Assembly (NCBI GenBank): GCA_018650795.1
Contig: JABIFG010000118.1
Span: 81,731-145,730 of the forward strand
DNA from: Fidelibacterota bacterium
GTDB lineage: Bacteria > Fidelibacterota > UBA8477 > JABMPR01
Direction: 5' to 3'
Length of the DNA stretch: 64,000 bases
Made by a program: the position numbers and the translations under genes. Shown here piece after piece: positions 56,201-63,892 of this stretch (the stretch's first letter is position 1; each line of letters begins with the position of its first letter). Under the pieces are notes generated by a model. That model saw nothing but the letters and a program-made list of their open reading frames with translations, searched no databases and was not told the DNA's origin.

Positions 56201-57486
56201 GTTTTAATAGTGAGTTGGAAGATATCCAGGTCTTTGTTGAAAAGGAAGCTATTACCAAAATTATCAATAATCTGTTATCCAATGCTTTCAAATTCACAGG
56301 AGCAGGGGGTAATATTCAGGTTAATATCAACACTAGAAAGGAATTGGATCTCAGTAATGAAGGAGCGATTTGTTTAGAAATTACAGATAATGGTATCGGT
56401 ATTCCTACAGAACGTCTTGATAAAGTCTTCGACCGTTTCTATCAGGTCGATAATAGTGAAACACGGGAGCAAGAGGGGACAGGTATCGGCCTGGCCCTTA
56501 CCAGGGAGCTAGTGGAATTGCACAAGGGCTCCATAGATGTGATCAGCAAGGAAAGTACTGGAACCACATTTACTATCTGCTTACCTCTGGGACGGGATCA
56601 TCTCTCAAAAGGGGAGATTATTGAACCTAATCAGAATCAACCTTCTGATATACCGACAGATCAGATTCCAGTGGAAAGTGACATGCCATTTGGAACCCTA
56701 TTAGATCAGGAGGATGATTCTCTGCCCATTTTGCTAATCGTTGAAGATAACCTGGATGTGCGCAGCTATATCCGCTCCTATTTGAATGAGCGATACCAGT
56801 GTCATGAAGCAGTTGATGGTGAAGATGGATTAGAGCAATCTCTAAAACTCATTCCTGATATAATAGTTTCTGATGTGATGATGCCAAAAATGGATGGAGT
56901 AGAGTTCTGCCGTCGGATTAAGTTTGATGAACGAACCAGTCATGTCCCGGTTATTCTGTTAACAGCTAAGGCTGATCTGGAGAGCAAGCTTGAAGGTCTT
57001 GAAACCGGTGCTGATGATTATCTTACTAAACCATTTGAAGCGGATGAGCTACTGGTCCGAATCAAGAATCTGATTGACCAGCGCGAACTGCTGAGGCAAC
57101 GGTTTACAAAGGATCTCAGCCTGCTTCCAGAAAACATTAATCTGTCCTCCATGGATGAGCAGTTCCTTGAAAAAGCCACGGTGATAGTGAGGAATTATTT
57201 CATGGATGAAGAATTTAATGTGGATATGTTTTCCAGTAAGATTTTCATGAGCCGCCAGCATTTGAATCGCAAAATTAAAGCCCTGACCGGTCGCACCAGC
57301 ATGGAATTCATTAGATTGATCCGCTTGAAAAGTGCTGCTCAACTGCTCCGCAAACGGCAGGGGACCATCAGTGAGATTGCCTATACGGTCGGCTTTAGCA
57401 ACTCTTCCCATTTTGCAAGATCATTTCAGGATGAGTTTGATCAATCACCCACAGAATTCATGGCGGAGCACAAAACCGTGGATTAG
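53284..57486 (+). CDS. Hybrid two-component sensor/regulator (propeller-kinase-receiver-AraC)
   Basis: 1400 residues from the ATG at 53284 (the track starts at 53263). Order: signal peptide (to 'LHAQ'); 14-strand-type two-component-regulator propellers to ~720 ('DQGFLWFGTVDGLNRYDG', repeated); Y_Y_Y domain ~765-830 ending 'ITPPWW'; one membrane segment ~840-860; HisKA with 'FFANISHEFRTPLTLILGP' (His near 883); HATPase ('NNLLSNAFKFT', 'DNGIGIP', 'GTGIGLAL'); receiver from ~1150 (Asp in 'IIVSDVMMPKMDG'); AraC helix-turn-helix at the end. A one-protein signal chain from periplasm to DNA. Such proteins in Bacteroidetes sense glycans. Followed by two secreted-protein genes. Confidence 0.95.
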   Translation: MKSSHIKAAFYLLLWGITLSLHAQSSSPRFEHLSVEQGLSHHNVSCMVQDDQGFLWFGTVDGLNRYDGHSFKVFRNDPLDPNSISNNNIQQIIKSEARGEQLLWIGTRFGLNKLNLRTEQFTSYIDSSGESDIRSKNIIKGNVIYDLAEDSSGNTWLATGNGLKMFKPETGQMTQIITDRILNQVCFDRNGMLWIGLMGSPSTNFIKYDPAKASFEEVPYPLAFRPDISNSLGFIYCSPNESENMLWYDAEGQWLTHYNTVEKTHVSYEYVEEDEESISYGLTNSMIEDSRGFLWIGTGSGLNRFDRETEKFKRFYMKSGDKSIWDSNWVNCLFLDNSDMLWIGTPDGVYRLNLRNKPFTNYQHHPGEINSLISNVVTAIYVDSRDVLVLGTNLDLNLIDRKKNSIGLFPPDKEVVVLVTVYDIYNGADGYLYLATDRGLARFDSTKAWFSAFDPYRNEMVSYADYPEVSEGLIGIPAYDIQSDVDGQIWLATQGGLDHLDRKTELFTHYFPGDAINMLLNPKLEFSNELLLGTISSGLIRFDRIQREVISIHSNNPSNPNSLSNNRVNDIFEDSKGDIWIATQFGLNLMQRNLNPDSTCFITYTQEDGLPSNIIKSIQEDTRGNLWLGTGDGLSKFDPVTKTFKNYDSRDGLPGNRFTENTSQKGPDGELLFGTTDGLTTFFPDSIPDDVLDNPHIPPVVLTDFKLFNKSVLIDPAVTINTNNTFSIPQTISQLEVIELSYEQNVFSFEFAALDYQKSMSNQYAYKMEGFNQDWIYTDASNCIASYTNLDPGDYVFRVKGSNNDGVWNEEGTSLRIVITPPWWKTSIAYFVYFLLVVGTFTTLYRIRLARLRLQYQAEMDHLEAERFAEMDQLKSRFFANISHEFRTPLTLILGPVAKMLGRVKDTESERDLTLMQRQAKRLLELVTQLLDLSKLEAGKMKIQVSQRNIVPLIKGLTLSFASLAERNKITLSFNSELEDIQVFVEKEAITKIINNLLSNAFKFTGAGGNIQVNINTRKELDLSNEGAICLEITDNGIGIPTERLDKVFDRFYQVDNSETREQEGTGIGLALTRELVELHKGSIDVISKESTGTTFTICLPLGRDHLSKGEIIEPNQNQPSDIPTDQIPVESDMPFGTLLDQEDDSLPILLIVEDNLDVRSYIRSYLNERYQCHEAVDGEDGLEQSLKLIPDIIVSDVMMPKMDGVEFCRRIKFDERTSHVPVILLTAKADLESKLEGLETGADDYLTKPFEADELLVRIKNLIDQRELLRQRFTKDLSLLPENINLSSMDEQFLEKATVIVRNYFMDEEFNVDMFSSKIFMSRQHLNRKIKALTGRTSMEFIRLIRLKSAAQLLRKRQGTISEIAYTVGFSNSSHFARSFQDEFDQSPTEFMAEHKTVD

Positions 57487-57530
57487 GACAGGTTTCCATT
57501 CAGGATAAATCTTTGCATTACACATGTACG

Positions 57531-57548
57531 GGCGCATTGCAATGCGCC
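57531..57548. repeat. 18-base perfect palindrome
   Basis: GGCGCATTGCAATGCGCC is fully self-complementary, 45 bases after the hybrid-sensor stop. Similar GCGyATTGCAATrCGC motifs are common dispersed repeats in some genomes; only one copy is in this window. No T-tract follows. The rest of the 57487-57757 gap shows nothing else. Confidence 0.5.
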
Positions 57549-57757
57549 ACTTCTACCTGCCATCACCATATTTTTAATTATTAAAAACCCGCCCGATTCC
57601 ATCTAGATACAAATTCTCACAATAATCCCCTAAAACCCCCAAAAATGTTCCCTCATGTATTAAGAATGTTCCCTGTGTGGTATTCAAGCTCCTGATCAAT
57701 CTGTATTTTGGGTCTGATTCTCAGAACTGATTGAAATCTTAGATAAAGGGGAAAATC

Positions 57758-59053
57758 ATGCGTAATCGAAAATACCTAACAGTAGTACCGGTTCTGATCA
57801 TTTTGTGTAGCAATGTATTTGGGCAAGACAACTACAATACAAGCATGATTGGACAGGTGACTATAGTTGGTGCACATGACGTTGCCATCAGCGGTAGTCA
57901 CGCCTACATGGCTGGTGATAGTGGATTACACATCATAGATACCTCCACGCCTTCTTCTCCGCAGGAAGTTGGCTACTTTGAAACGGGTGATCATGCTTAT
58001 GGTGTTACCGTTAGTGGCAGTTACGCATATGTGGCTTGTGGCACCCGGTGGGGTGGAAGTTTAAGCATCATCGATATATCCAACCCTTTCTCACCGCAGG
58101 AAGTGGGCATATATGATGATATTTGGGGTAAGTGTAGTGGTGTTGCTGTCAACGGTAATTATGTCTATGCAGCTGTCACGTGGTCGGATTTGGACGTTTG
58201 GTCTGGTGGGTTGCTAATCATTGATATTTCTGATCCTTCTTCTCCCCAGGAAGTGGGCTTTTTCTTTAATGGCAGCTATACTACTAGTATTGCCGTAAGT
58301 GGGATTTACGCTTATGTAACCAGTCAGCGAGGGTATACGTCTGGTTTATACATCATAGACGTTTCCACCCCTTTCGCACCACAGGAAGTGGGTTCCTTTG
58401 AGATGGCGGGGTTGTGGGAAGGGAGCGTTACCGTCAGTGGCAGTTATGCCTATGTGGGGGGAGTGCGCATTATAGATATATCCAGCCCATCCTCACCGCA
58501 AGAAGTGGGTCTTTTGGGTACGGGTGGTGGCGCAAGGAGTGTTACTGTCAGCGGTAGTTACGTCTATGTGGTCGAAAGGTTGGTTGGTCTACGCATCATT
58601 GATGTCTCCAACCCTTCCTCTCCCCAGGAAGTGGGTTTCTTTGATACGGGTAACGAAGTTTTGGACGTTGCCGTGAGTGGCAATTACGCCTATGTGGCTG
58701 ATAGGGAAGATGGATTGTATATTATACGGAACGATCTGCTTGTTTTGTCCAATGATGAAGAACCGTCAATACCTGAATCATTTACTTTAGAGCAGAACTA
58801 CCCCAACCCCTTCAATCCGACAACCACTATTCAGTATAGCCTGCCTGGGGCAGAACAAGTCAAACTGACCGTATTCGATATTCGGGGGCAGGAGGTCATA
58901 ACGCTCCAGGATGATGTGAAACCTCCTGGTAATTATGAAGTGCAATGGAATGGGAATGATGCTACCGGAAATCCGGTGAGTACAGGAATCTATTTTTGCA
59001 GGATTGTAGCAGGGGAGTATAGTCAGACAATTAAGATGACGTATCTTAGATAA
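57758..59053 (+). CDS. LVIVD-repeat secreted protein with sorting tail
   Basis: 431 residues: signal peptide to 'SNVFGQ', then about seven propeller blades of the LVIVD type, each containing a version of 'VSGSYAYVA....L.IIDIS.PSSPQEVG'; the exact word PQEVG occurs six times. Residues ~345-431 are a FlgD-like Ig fold with 'NYPNPFNPTTTIQYSLP...YEVQWNGNDATGNPVSTGIYFCRI', the type-IX-like secretion tail. Predicted cell-surface or secreted binding protein. Downstream of the hybrid sensor and 45 bases before another protein with the same tail. Confidence 0.85.
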   Translation: MRNRKYLTVVPVLIILCSNVFGQDNYNTSMIGQVTIVGAHDVAISGSHAYMAGDSGLHIIDTSTPSSPQEVGYFETGDHAYGVTVSGSYAYVACGTRWGGSLSIIDISNPFSPQEVGIYDDIWGKCSGVAVNGNYVYAAVTWSDLDVWSGGLLIIDISDPSSPQEVGFFFNGSYTTSIAVSGIYAYVTSQRGYTSGLYIIDVSTPFAPQEVGSFEMAGLWEGSVTVSGSYAYVGGVRIIDISSPSSPQEVGLLGTGGGARSVTVSGSYVYVVERLVGLRIIDVSNPSSPQEVGFFDTGNEVLDVAVSGNYAYVADREDGLYIIRNDLLVLSNDEEPSIPESFTLEQNYPNPFNPTTTIQYSLPGAEQVKLTVFDIRGQEVITLQDDVKPPGNYEVQWNGNDATGNPVSTGIYFCRIVAGEYSQTIKMTYLR

Positions 59054-59098
59054 ATAGAATCAAGAACTGATTAAAATCAATCACTTGAGGGAACAATC

Positions 59099-61687
59099 AT
59101 GAATAAACTCAGAATGCTTTCGCTTGGATTCACAGTGATGTATCTAATATTTATAACCACAAGCAGTTATGGGCAAACAGTTTGGGACAATGATCCACAT
59201 AACCTGCGAGTAGTTTCAGGCACTACCCAATCTGATTTCAATCACATACCCAAACGAATCGGTCATTACACGAGAGAAAACTGGCAGGGTTTCATTGATT
59301 CAACCTGGGGACCAGGATTGCCAACAGCAGAAAAACTAGTGCTGTTTGACGAAGCCTGGAATACGTTTAACGCTGAATATGCTGCATTCCAGAACCTGGA
59401 TGTAAACCTGGACTCCCTCTGGGTTCTCTATCGCCCGGAGATTGAAGCCGGTGTGAGTCGGGGACGATTTGCAGCAATCATGAATCAGCTATCCTTAGCC
59501 TTTAATGAAATGCATACATTCATTATAGATCTATCGGTAAATCAGACGACACCTCTTGAACCAGGTGTCCCCCTGTTTGTTGTAGGGGCGCGAGAAAATG
59601 AATCCCATTTTGGTGCCAGCCTGACCCCCTTACCTGACAGCACATTGCTGGTATATAATGTCCTTCCAGATCACCCCCTAGACCTGATCCCTGGTGATAT
59701 TGTCCTGGGTTATGATGGTATTCTCTGGAAGGTGCTCTATCATGAGTTGCTAGAGGCAGAACTACCTTTGTACAATATTCGGCACTTAAGGTCAACTGAG
59801 AGTGCCAACACCCACGGCTTTTTAATGAGTGCAGGATGGAACTGGCATCTTTTTGATACACTGGATGTAGTTAAGTATGCTACTGGAGATACCATGCATT
59901 ATGCTACTGCTGCTCTGGCTGGACAAAGTGGATTCATCTGGGGTAATGAACAATTACCGATTCCTGGCGTACCCTGGCTGGATATTGGGTCGGGAGAGGA
60001 TATTCAATATGTTTATGAATTGGGTGACTATGTCAGTTGGGGAATCGTTGAAGGGACCCAGATCGGATATATATATGTTGTTAGTTGGAATCCTCCCTGG
60101 CAGGCTGATCTGGAGGCTGAGTTTCTTGATGCGCTTGATAACTTGATGAATATCCATGAGACATCAGGATTGATCCTCGACTATAGACTCAACTATGGTG
60201 GCAAAGTAACCACTGGATATTCAGGCTTAAGCTTGTTGTTTAATTCCAATATTGAAACAATTCGTTATGACCAGCGCTGCGGAGATCCTAATAATCATTT
60301 TGAGATGTGTGACCATCCATTATGGACAGCTGAATACTTGGCTATCCCGGGTGATCCTGGAAGTTTCTATGATAAACCAATTGCTGTGTTAACTGGCCCC
60401 GGAGGAGGATCCATGGGTGATATTAATCCCTTAAGAATGAAATCCCATCCCATGACCAGACTGTTTGGAAAACCGACTGCTGGAGGTTTTAGTGGCATGA
60501 GTAGTACGGTCGGTAATTTGGCTGGAAATTCGGATTGGTTGTATGGGGTCACCCATAGCAACGCCATCTTTGCAGGTGATTCCAATAACTATCTCACACA
60601 CACAGAGTTGGAAATCGATGAGGAGGTCTGGTTTACCCAGGAAGATGTAGCCCAGGGCCATGATACGGTAGTGGAAAGAGCTATCGAGTGGATTCAAAAT
60701 CTGGCGCACGCTCATGATGTTTCTATAGATCCTACTTATGCGTATCCGGGTACGGATATGGTTACTGTGAATGCATCGGTCGAAAACCCTAATAACCATG
60801 AGTTATCAGTATTTGCCCAGATTATGAGTAGCGACAGTAGTCTGATTGATTCAGCTTATCTTTATGATGATGGAAACCATGCTGATAGTTTGGAAAATGA
60901 TGGTTTGTGGGGTGGTGATTGGCAGACAGAGACTGTCGAAGGATTTTATTCAATAGATTTGACCGCGGCTGATCTTACTGAGGGCACCAGTCGTACCATT
61001 CCAGCCGCAGCCAGGTTTACCACTGTGGGGCCATTAGAGATTGAATCTTTGGTACAGCTCCATCCAGCCCAGGGAGCAATAGCTCCTAATACTGCCATTT
61101 ATTTTGACGTTTTTCTTGAGAACCTTGGGGCTATCACTACGGCTGAGGATATTTCTGTTCATATCCAACCTGCTGATACAAATTCGACTCTATTGGGTGG
61201 CTATTCCATAGCAATGTTTGAAAGTATTCCAGCTGGAGAGGTGCGTATGGGTCAGTCATATCTGGCATTAACCACTTCTGCTAATTGCGTAGAAGGGACG
61301 CCGATCCATTTCGATGTGAAGATTAAAAGTCAGGGTATGACCTACTGGGAAGACACCGGTGTATTACTTGGCTACGTTGGGCTTGCTGAGAGCAATTCAC
61401 AGATTCCTCAGAACTATGCTTTGCAGCAGAACTATCCCAACCCCTTCAACCCAGCGACAACTATCAGTTATGCTTTGCCAGAGATGTCGGATGCAACAAT
61501 GACCATATATGGTTTAAATGGCCGGGAGGTGGTCCGTATTGCCAATGGCCAACAAGCTACTGGTTACCATAATGTTCATTGGGGTGGATTGAATAGTCAA
61601 GGGCTTGGGGTAAGTACGGGTGTGTATTTCTGTCGATTAAGTGCGGGATCATATAGTAAAACTATTAAGATGGTATATTTGAGATAA
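59099..61687 (+). CDS. S41-like peptidase with choice-of-anchor domain and sorting tail
   Basis: 862 residues: signal peptide to 'SYGQ'; a helical N-terminal domain; a PDZ-like stretch around 165-215 ('LPDHPLDLIPGDIVLGYDG'); an S41/C-terminal-processing-protease core with 'GYIYVVSWNPPW', 'LILDYRLNYGGKV', 'VLTGPGGGSMGD' (putative Ser near 440) and 'FGKPTAGGFSG'; an Ig-like domain near 540-640 ('AYPGTDMVTVNASVENPNNHELSVFAQI...YDDGNHADSLENDGLWGGDW'); and a tail 'NYPNPFNPATTISYALP'. The usual Lys four turns after the Ser is not obvious, so the catalytic set may differ. Secreted or surface protease is the best call. Confidence 0.82.
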   Translation: MNKLRMLSLGFTVMYLIFITTSSYGQTVWDNDPHNLRVVSGTTQSDFNHIPKRIGHYTRENWQGFIDSTWGPGLPTAEKLVLFDEAWNTFNAEYAAFQNLDVNLDSLWVLYRPEIEAGVSRGRFAAIMNQLSLAFNEMHTFIIDLSVNQTTPLEPGVPLFVVGARENESHFGASLTPLPDSTLLVYNVLPDHPLDLIPGDIVLGYDGILWKVLYHELLEAELPLYNIRHLRSTESANTHGFLMSAGWNWHLFDTLDVVKYATGDTMHYATAALAGQSGFIWGNEQLPIPGVPWLDIGSGEDIQYVYELGDYVSWGIVEGTQIGYIYVVSWNPPWQADLEAEFLDALDNLMNIHETSGLILDYRLNYGGKVTTGYSGLSLLFNSNIETIRYDQRCGDPNNHFEMCDHPLWTAEYLAIPGDPGSFYDKPIAVLTGPGGGSMGDINPLRMKSHPMTRLFGKPTAGGFSGMSSTVGNLAGNSDWLYGVTHSNAIFAGDSNNYLTHTELEIDEEVWFTQEDVAQGHDTVVERAIEWIQNLAHAHDVSIDPTYAYPGTDMVTVNASVENPNNHELSVFAQIMSSDSSLIDSAYLYDDGNHADSLENDGLWGGDWQTETVEGFYSIDLTAADLTEGTSRTIPAAARFTTVGPLEIESLVQLHPAQGAIAPNTAIYFDVFLENLGAITTAEDISVHIQPADTNSTLLGGYSIAMFESIPAGEVRMGQSYLALTTSANCVEGTPIHFDVKIKSQGMTYWEDTGVLLGYVGLAESNSQIPQNYALQQNYPNPFNPATTISYALPEMSDATMTIYGLNGREVVRIANGQQATGYHNVHWGGLNSQGLGVSTGVYFCRLSAGSYSKTIKMVYLR

Positions 61688-61867
61688 GGAATCACAGGAT
61701 CTTGAGTTTTCTGAGTGAAACGAAGAATGTATTGAAAGGTCAGGTAGGCAGGATTGGCTGAACCTCCATCACTATCGTGATTCCGTTCGCCTTCCTACAC
61801 AGATTTACCGCTGGCAACTTTGCTCTGGATCTAACCATTAGGACTCAACTCCAATCTCCAGACAAAC

Positions 61868-61900
61868 AAAAAAGGCCACTCTATTCGAGTGACCTTTTTT
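61868..61900 (-). terminator. Terminator after the tRNA-Met fragment
   Basis: Minus strand: AAAAAAGGTCACTC-GAATA-GAGTGGCCTTTTTT, an 8-bp stem with one mismatch plus U-tract, directly after the tRNA 3' end. It looks like the native terminator of the tRNA gene and can also work on the plus strand. Confidence 0.8.
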
Positions 61901-61905
61901 ATTTG

Positions 61906-61952
61906 TAGAGGGAGTAGGATTCGAACCTACGACCTTTGGGTTATGAGCCCAA
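61906..61952 (-). tRNA. tRNA-Met (CAU) 3' half only; probable island attachment site
   Basis: Minus strand: TTGGG-CTCATAA-CCCAA (anticodon arm, CAU), AGGTC variable loop, GTAGG-TTCGAAT-CCTAC (T arm), TCCCTCT + A (acceptor 3' strand). The 5' acceptor strand and D arm are missing; the sequence before the anticodon arm is AT-rich and unrelated. This is the shape left when an element integrates at a tRNA anticodon-to-3'-end core. CCA is not encoded. It cannot make a tRNA. Confidence 0.85.
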
Positions 61953-62003
61953 CAAAAGTACAATAAAATCAATAACTTAGAGAGCTAGTGTGGCGTATAT
62001 GTG

Positions 62004-62022
62004 TCACCGTTTGCACCGGTGA
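62004..62022. repeat. Inverted repeat beside the attachment site
   Basis: TCACCG-TTTGCAC-CGGTGA, perfect 6-7-6, 50 bases inside the presumed island end. It could be a recombinase arm or accessory site, or a hairpin at the element boundary. Confidence 0.4.
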
Positions 62023-62127
62023 ATGTGCATCTTTACCCATCAAATTATGTATATTGACTAACTAAGCAATGCCTTAAAAAGGGATTCAATTCTATGATCA
62101 TTTACACCAAATAGGAAGGGGGATCAT

Positions 62128-63237
62128 GTGAAAGAAGAGATAATCATTAATAGGACAGTGCTGTATCGACAGGTGTGGTCTTACCCTGTCACTGAGGTGG
62201 CTAAACAGTATGGTATTTCTGATGTTGGTTTAGCAAAGATCTGCAAGAAACTGAATATCCCAAAACCAGGACTTGGTTACTGGGCAAAGAAGCAAAACGG
62301 ACATAAGGTGCAGCAGCTTCCTTTGCCAAAGCTTGGACTCGGTGATACAGCCACCTATACGATTCGGAAGGCAAAATCAGAGCCCATTGAGACCGAAAGT
62401 GAAGATATGCAAAAGGCTAGAGTCTTCGAGTCTAAACCTGAGAATAAGGTTGTGGTCAAATCGACACTTAGAGGCCTGCACCCGCATGTTCAACAAACTA
62501 AAGCAAAGCTAAAAGACCCTCACACTGACCAATACTATCGATGTTCAGGTGGTCTAGGCGCATTTAGGCTAGCTGTATGCAAACCAAGCATTCGCAGGAC
62601 ACTACTCATATTAGATGCATTGATCAAAGCGCTTGAGACAAGAGGTTATTCATCATCACTATCAAGTGAATATGGTGAGAAAACAGCCATATCAATCAAT
62701 AATGAAGAAATTTCATTCACAATCCAGGAATCAGTTCGACAAATTCCCAACCCTACTCCACGTCATACAGGGAGTCTCAGCTTATTGAATAATAAATGGG
62801 ACTATGTACCAACTGGAAAACTGATGCTTAGAATCGATGAATATCTTCCAGGCACTAAAAGCATTCGTGATGGCAAGGTACAGCGAGTGGAGGAGAAGTT
62901 AAATGAGTTCATCTTTTTACTGGTCAAGACTGCTGAGACTAAAAAGGTAAGAGCTCATCAGAACGAAATCAGAAGAAAGGAAGATGAGAAACGCACACGA
63001 ATAGAGCGAGAAGCGCTTCTTAAAAGGGAGAGAGAGAAAGAACTTCTACAGCAACTATTTGCTAATTCAGCCACATGGAATAAATGTGTTCTAGCGCGGA
63101 ATTACATAGCTGCTATTCGGACTCAGGCTGATGAAGAATCCGCTGACAGAGAACTGGATTCATGGGTCCTCTGGGCAACGCAACAGGTGGAAAGAGTAGA
63201 AGCCCAACTGCATCCATCTGTTACCGAGTCACAATAA
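62128..63237 (+). CDS. Mobile-element-associated HTH protein of unknown function
   Basis: 369 residues from GTG with AAGGGGG upstream. The N-terminus 'LYRQVWSYPVTEVAKQYGISDVGLAKICKKLNIPKPGLGYWAKKQNGHKV' is a helix-turn-helix seen in a broad family of proteins in genomic islands and plasmids. The middle is mixed alpha/beta and residues ~270-315 are a highly charged helix ('RRKEDEKRTRIEREALLKREREKELLQQLF'), likely a coiled coil. Function is not known. It is the first gene inside the presumed island next to the tRNA scar. Confidence 0.72.
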   Translation: MKEEIIINRTVLYRQVWSYPVTEVAKQYGISDVGLAKICKKLNIPKPGLGYWAKKQNGHKVQQLPLPKLGLGDTATYTIRKAKSEPIETESEDMQKARVFESKPENKVVVKSTLRGLHPHVQQTKAKLKDPHTDQYYRCSGGLGAFRLAVCKPSIRRTLLILDALIKALETRGYSSSLSSEYGEKTAISINNEEISFTIQESVRQIPNPTPRHTGSLSLLNNKWDYVPTGKLMLRIDEYLPGTKSIRDGKVQRVEEKLNEFIFLLVKTAETKKVRAHQNEIRRKEDEKRTRIEREALLKREREKELLQQLFANSATWNKCVLARNYIAAIRTQADEESADRELDSWVLWATQQVERVEAQLHPSVTESQ

Positions 63238-63505
63238 AGTCAACTGTCAAACTGTAACGAGACTGCAAAATAGTGCTTGAATTATGAGACACCCTTTTTG
63301 AGACAAATATTTGGGCAAAGTCACTCTGAACTAAAAATCCAAGGTTCCGTTGCGGTGCTGTTTTAGTCCGATGAGGGCTTAGCATCATCACTATTACATG
63401 TACGTATGTCACATCATAGTGATTTTGGTTTGTAAGAGAGTAAGTACTTATTGCTTCCTTTGCCAAAGCGATGGGTCAAACTTCTAGCAAAGAAGAAAGA
63501 CTGAA

Positions 63506-63868
63506 TCAAGCACTCATCCCAAGCACAGCACCGTTGATATAGGAAAACATCCATAGAATCCAGACTGTGATGCTAAAACGGTGAAATCGAAGTTTCATCG
63601 ATTCAAGGTTTCTGGCCAATACCACACTCGCCCAGACAGTATGAATAAACATCAGGATGATTCCAGCATATCCGGATAGAGAATGCAAACTAAATGTCTC
63701 AATGGTTGAATTTTGAATCATCAAACCCGTACCACTCGTATCAAATATTAACCCAATCCAAAACAGGACAAGATGGATAGGCTTGAGAATCCCTGACAGT
63801 CGTTCACTCCAGGTCGCGATGGAATAGAATACGAGGGCTGCGGTGATTAGGATTGCTGGTATTGGCAC
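63506..63868 (-). CDS. HsmA-family small membrane protein
   Basis: 120 residues from GTG (AGGGAGA upstream) with four hydrophobic segments. 'LKPIHLVLFWIGLIFDTSGTGLMI', 'LHSLSGYAGIILMFIHTVWASVVL' and 'RFHRFSITVWILWMFSYINGAVLGM' match the HsmA family (TIGR03987) of inner-membrane proteins with conserved histidines. Its biochemical role is not established. It lies 24 bases downstream of an MntP-like gene in the same direction, so the two may be co-transcribed. The 268-base gap on its left (63238-63505) shows nothing convincing. Confidence 0.78.
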   Translation of the reverse strand: MPIPAILITAALVFYSIATWSERLSGILKPIHLVLFWIGLIFDTSGTGLMIQNSTIETFSLHSLSGYAGIILMFIHTVWASVVLARNLESMKLRFHRFSITVWILWMFSYINGAVLGMSA

Positions 63869-63892
63869 ATTCTTCTCCCTTAGTACTTAGAA

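Noticed and set aside
57880-58740. CRISPR-like or tandem non-coding repeat array
   Set aside because: The periodic similarity is in frame and encodes LVIVD propeller blades.
61906-61980. Complete tRNA-Met gene
   Set aside because: The sequence before the anticodon arm has no D arm and no AGAGGGA acceptor strand; only the 3' half exists.
63221-63466. 81-codon minus-strand ORF in the island
   Set aside because: Unusual composition, no ribosome-binding site or similarity, and overlap with the HTH gene's end.
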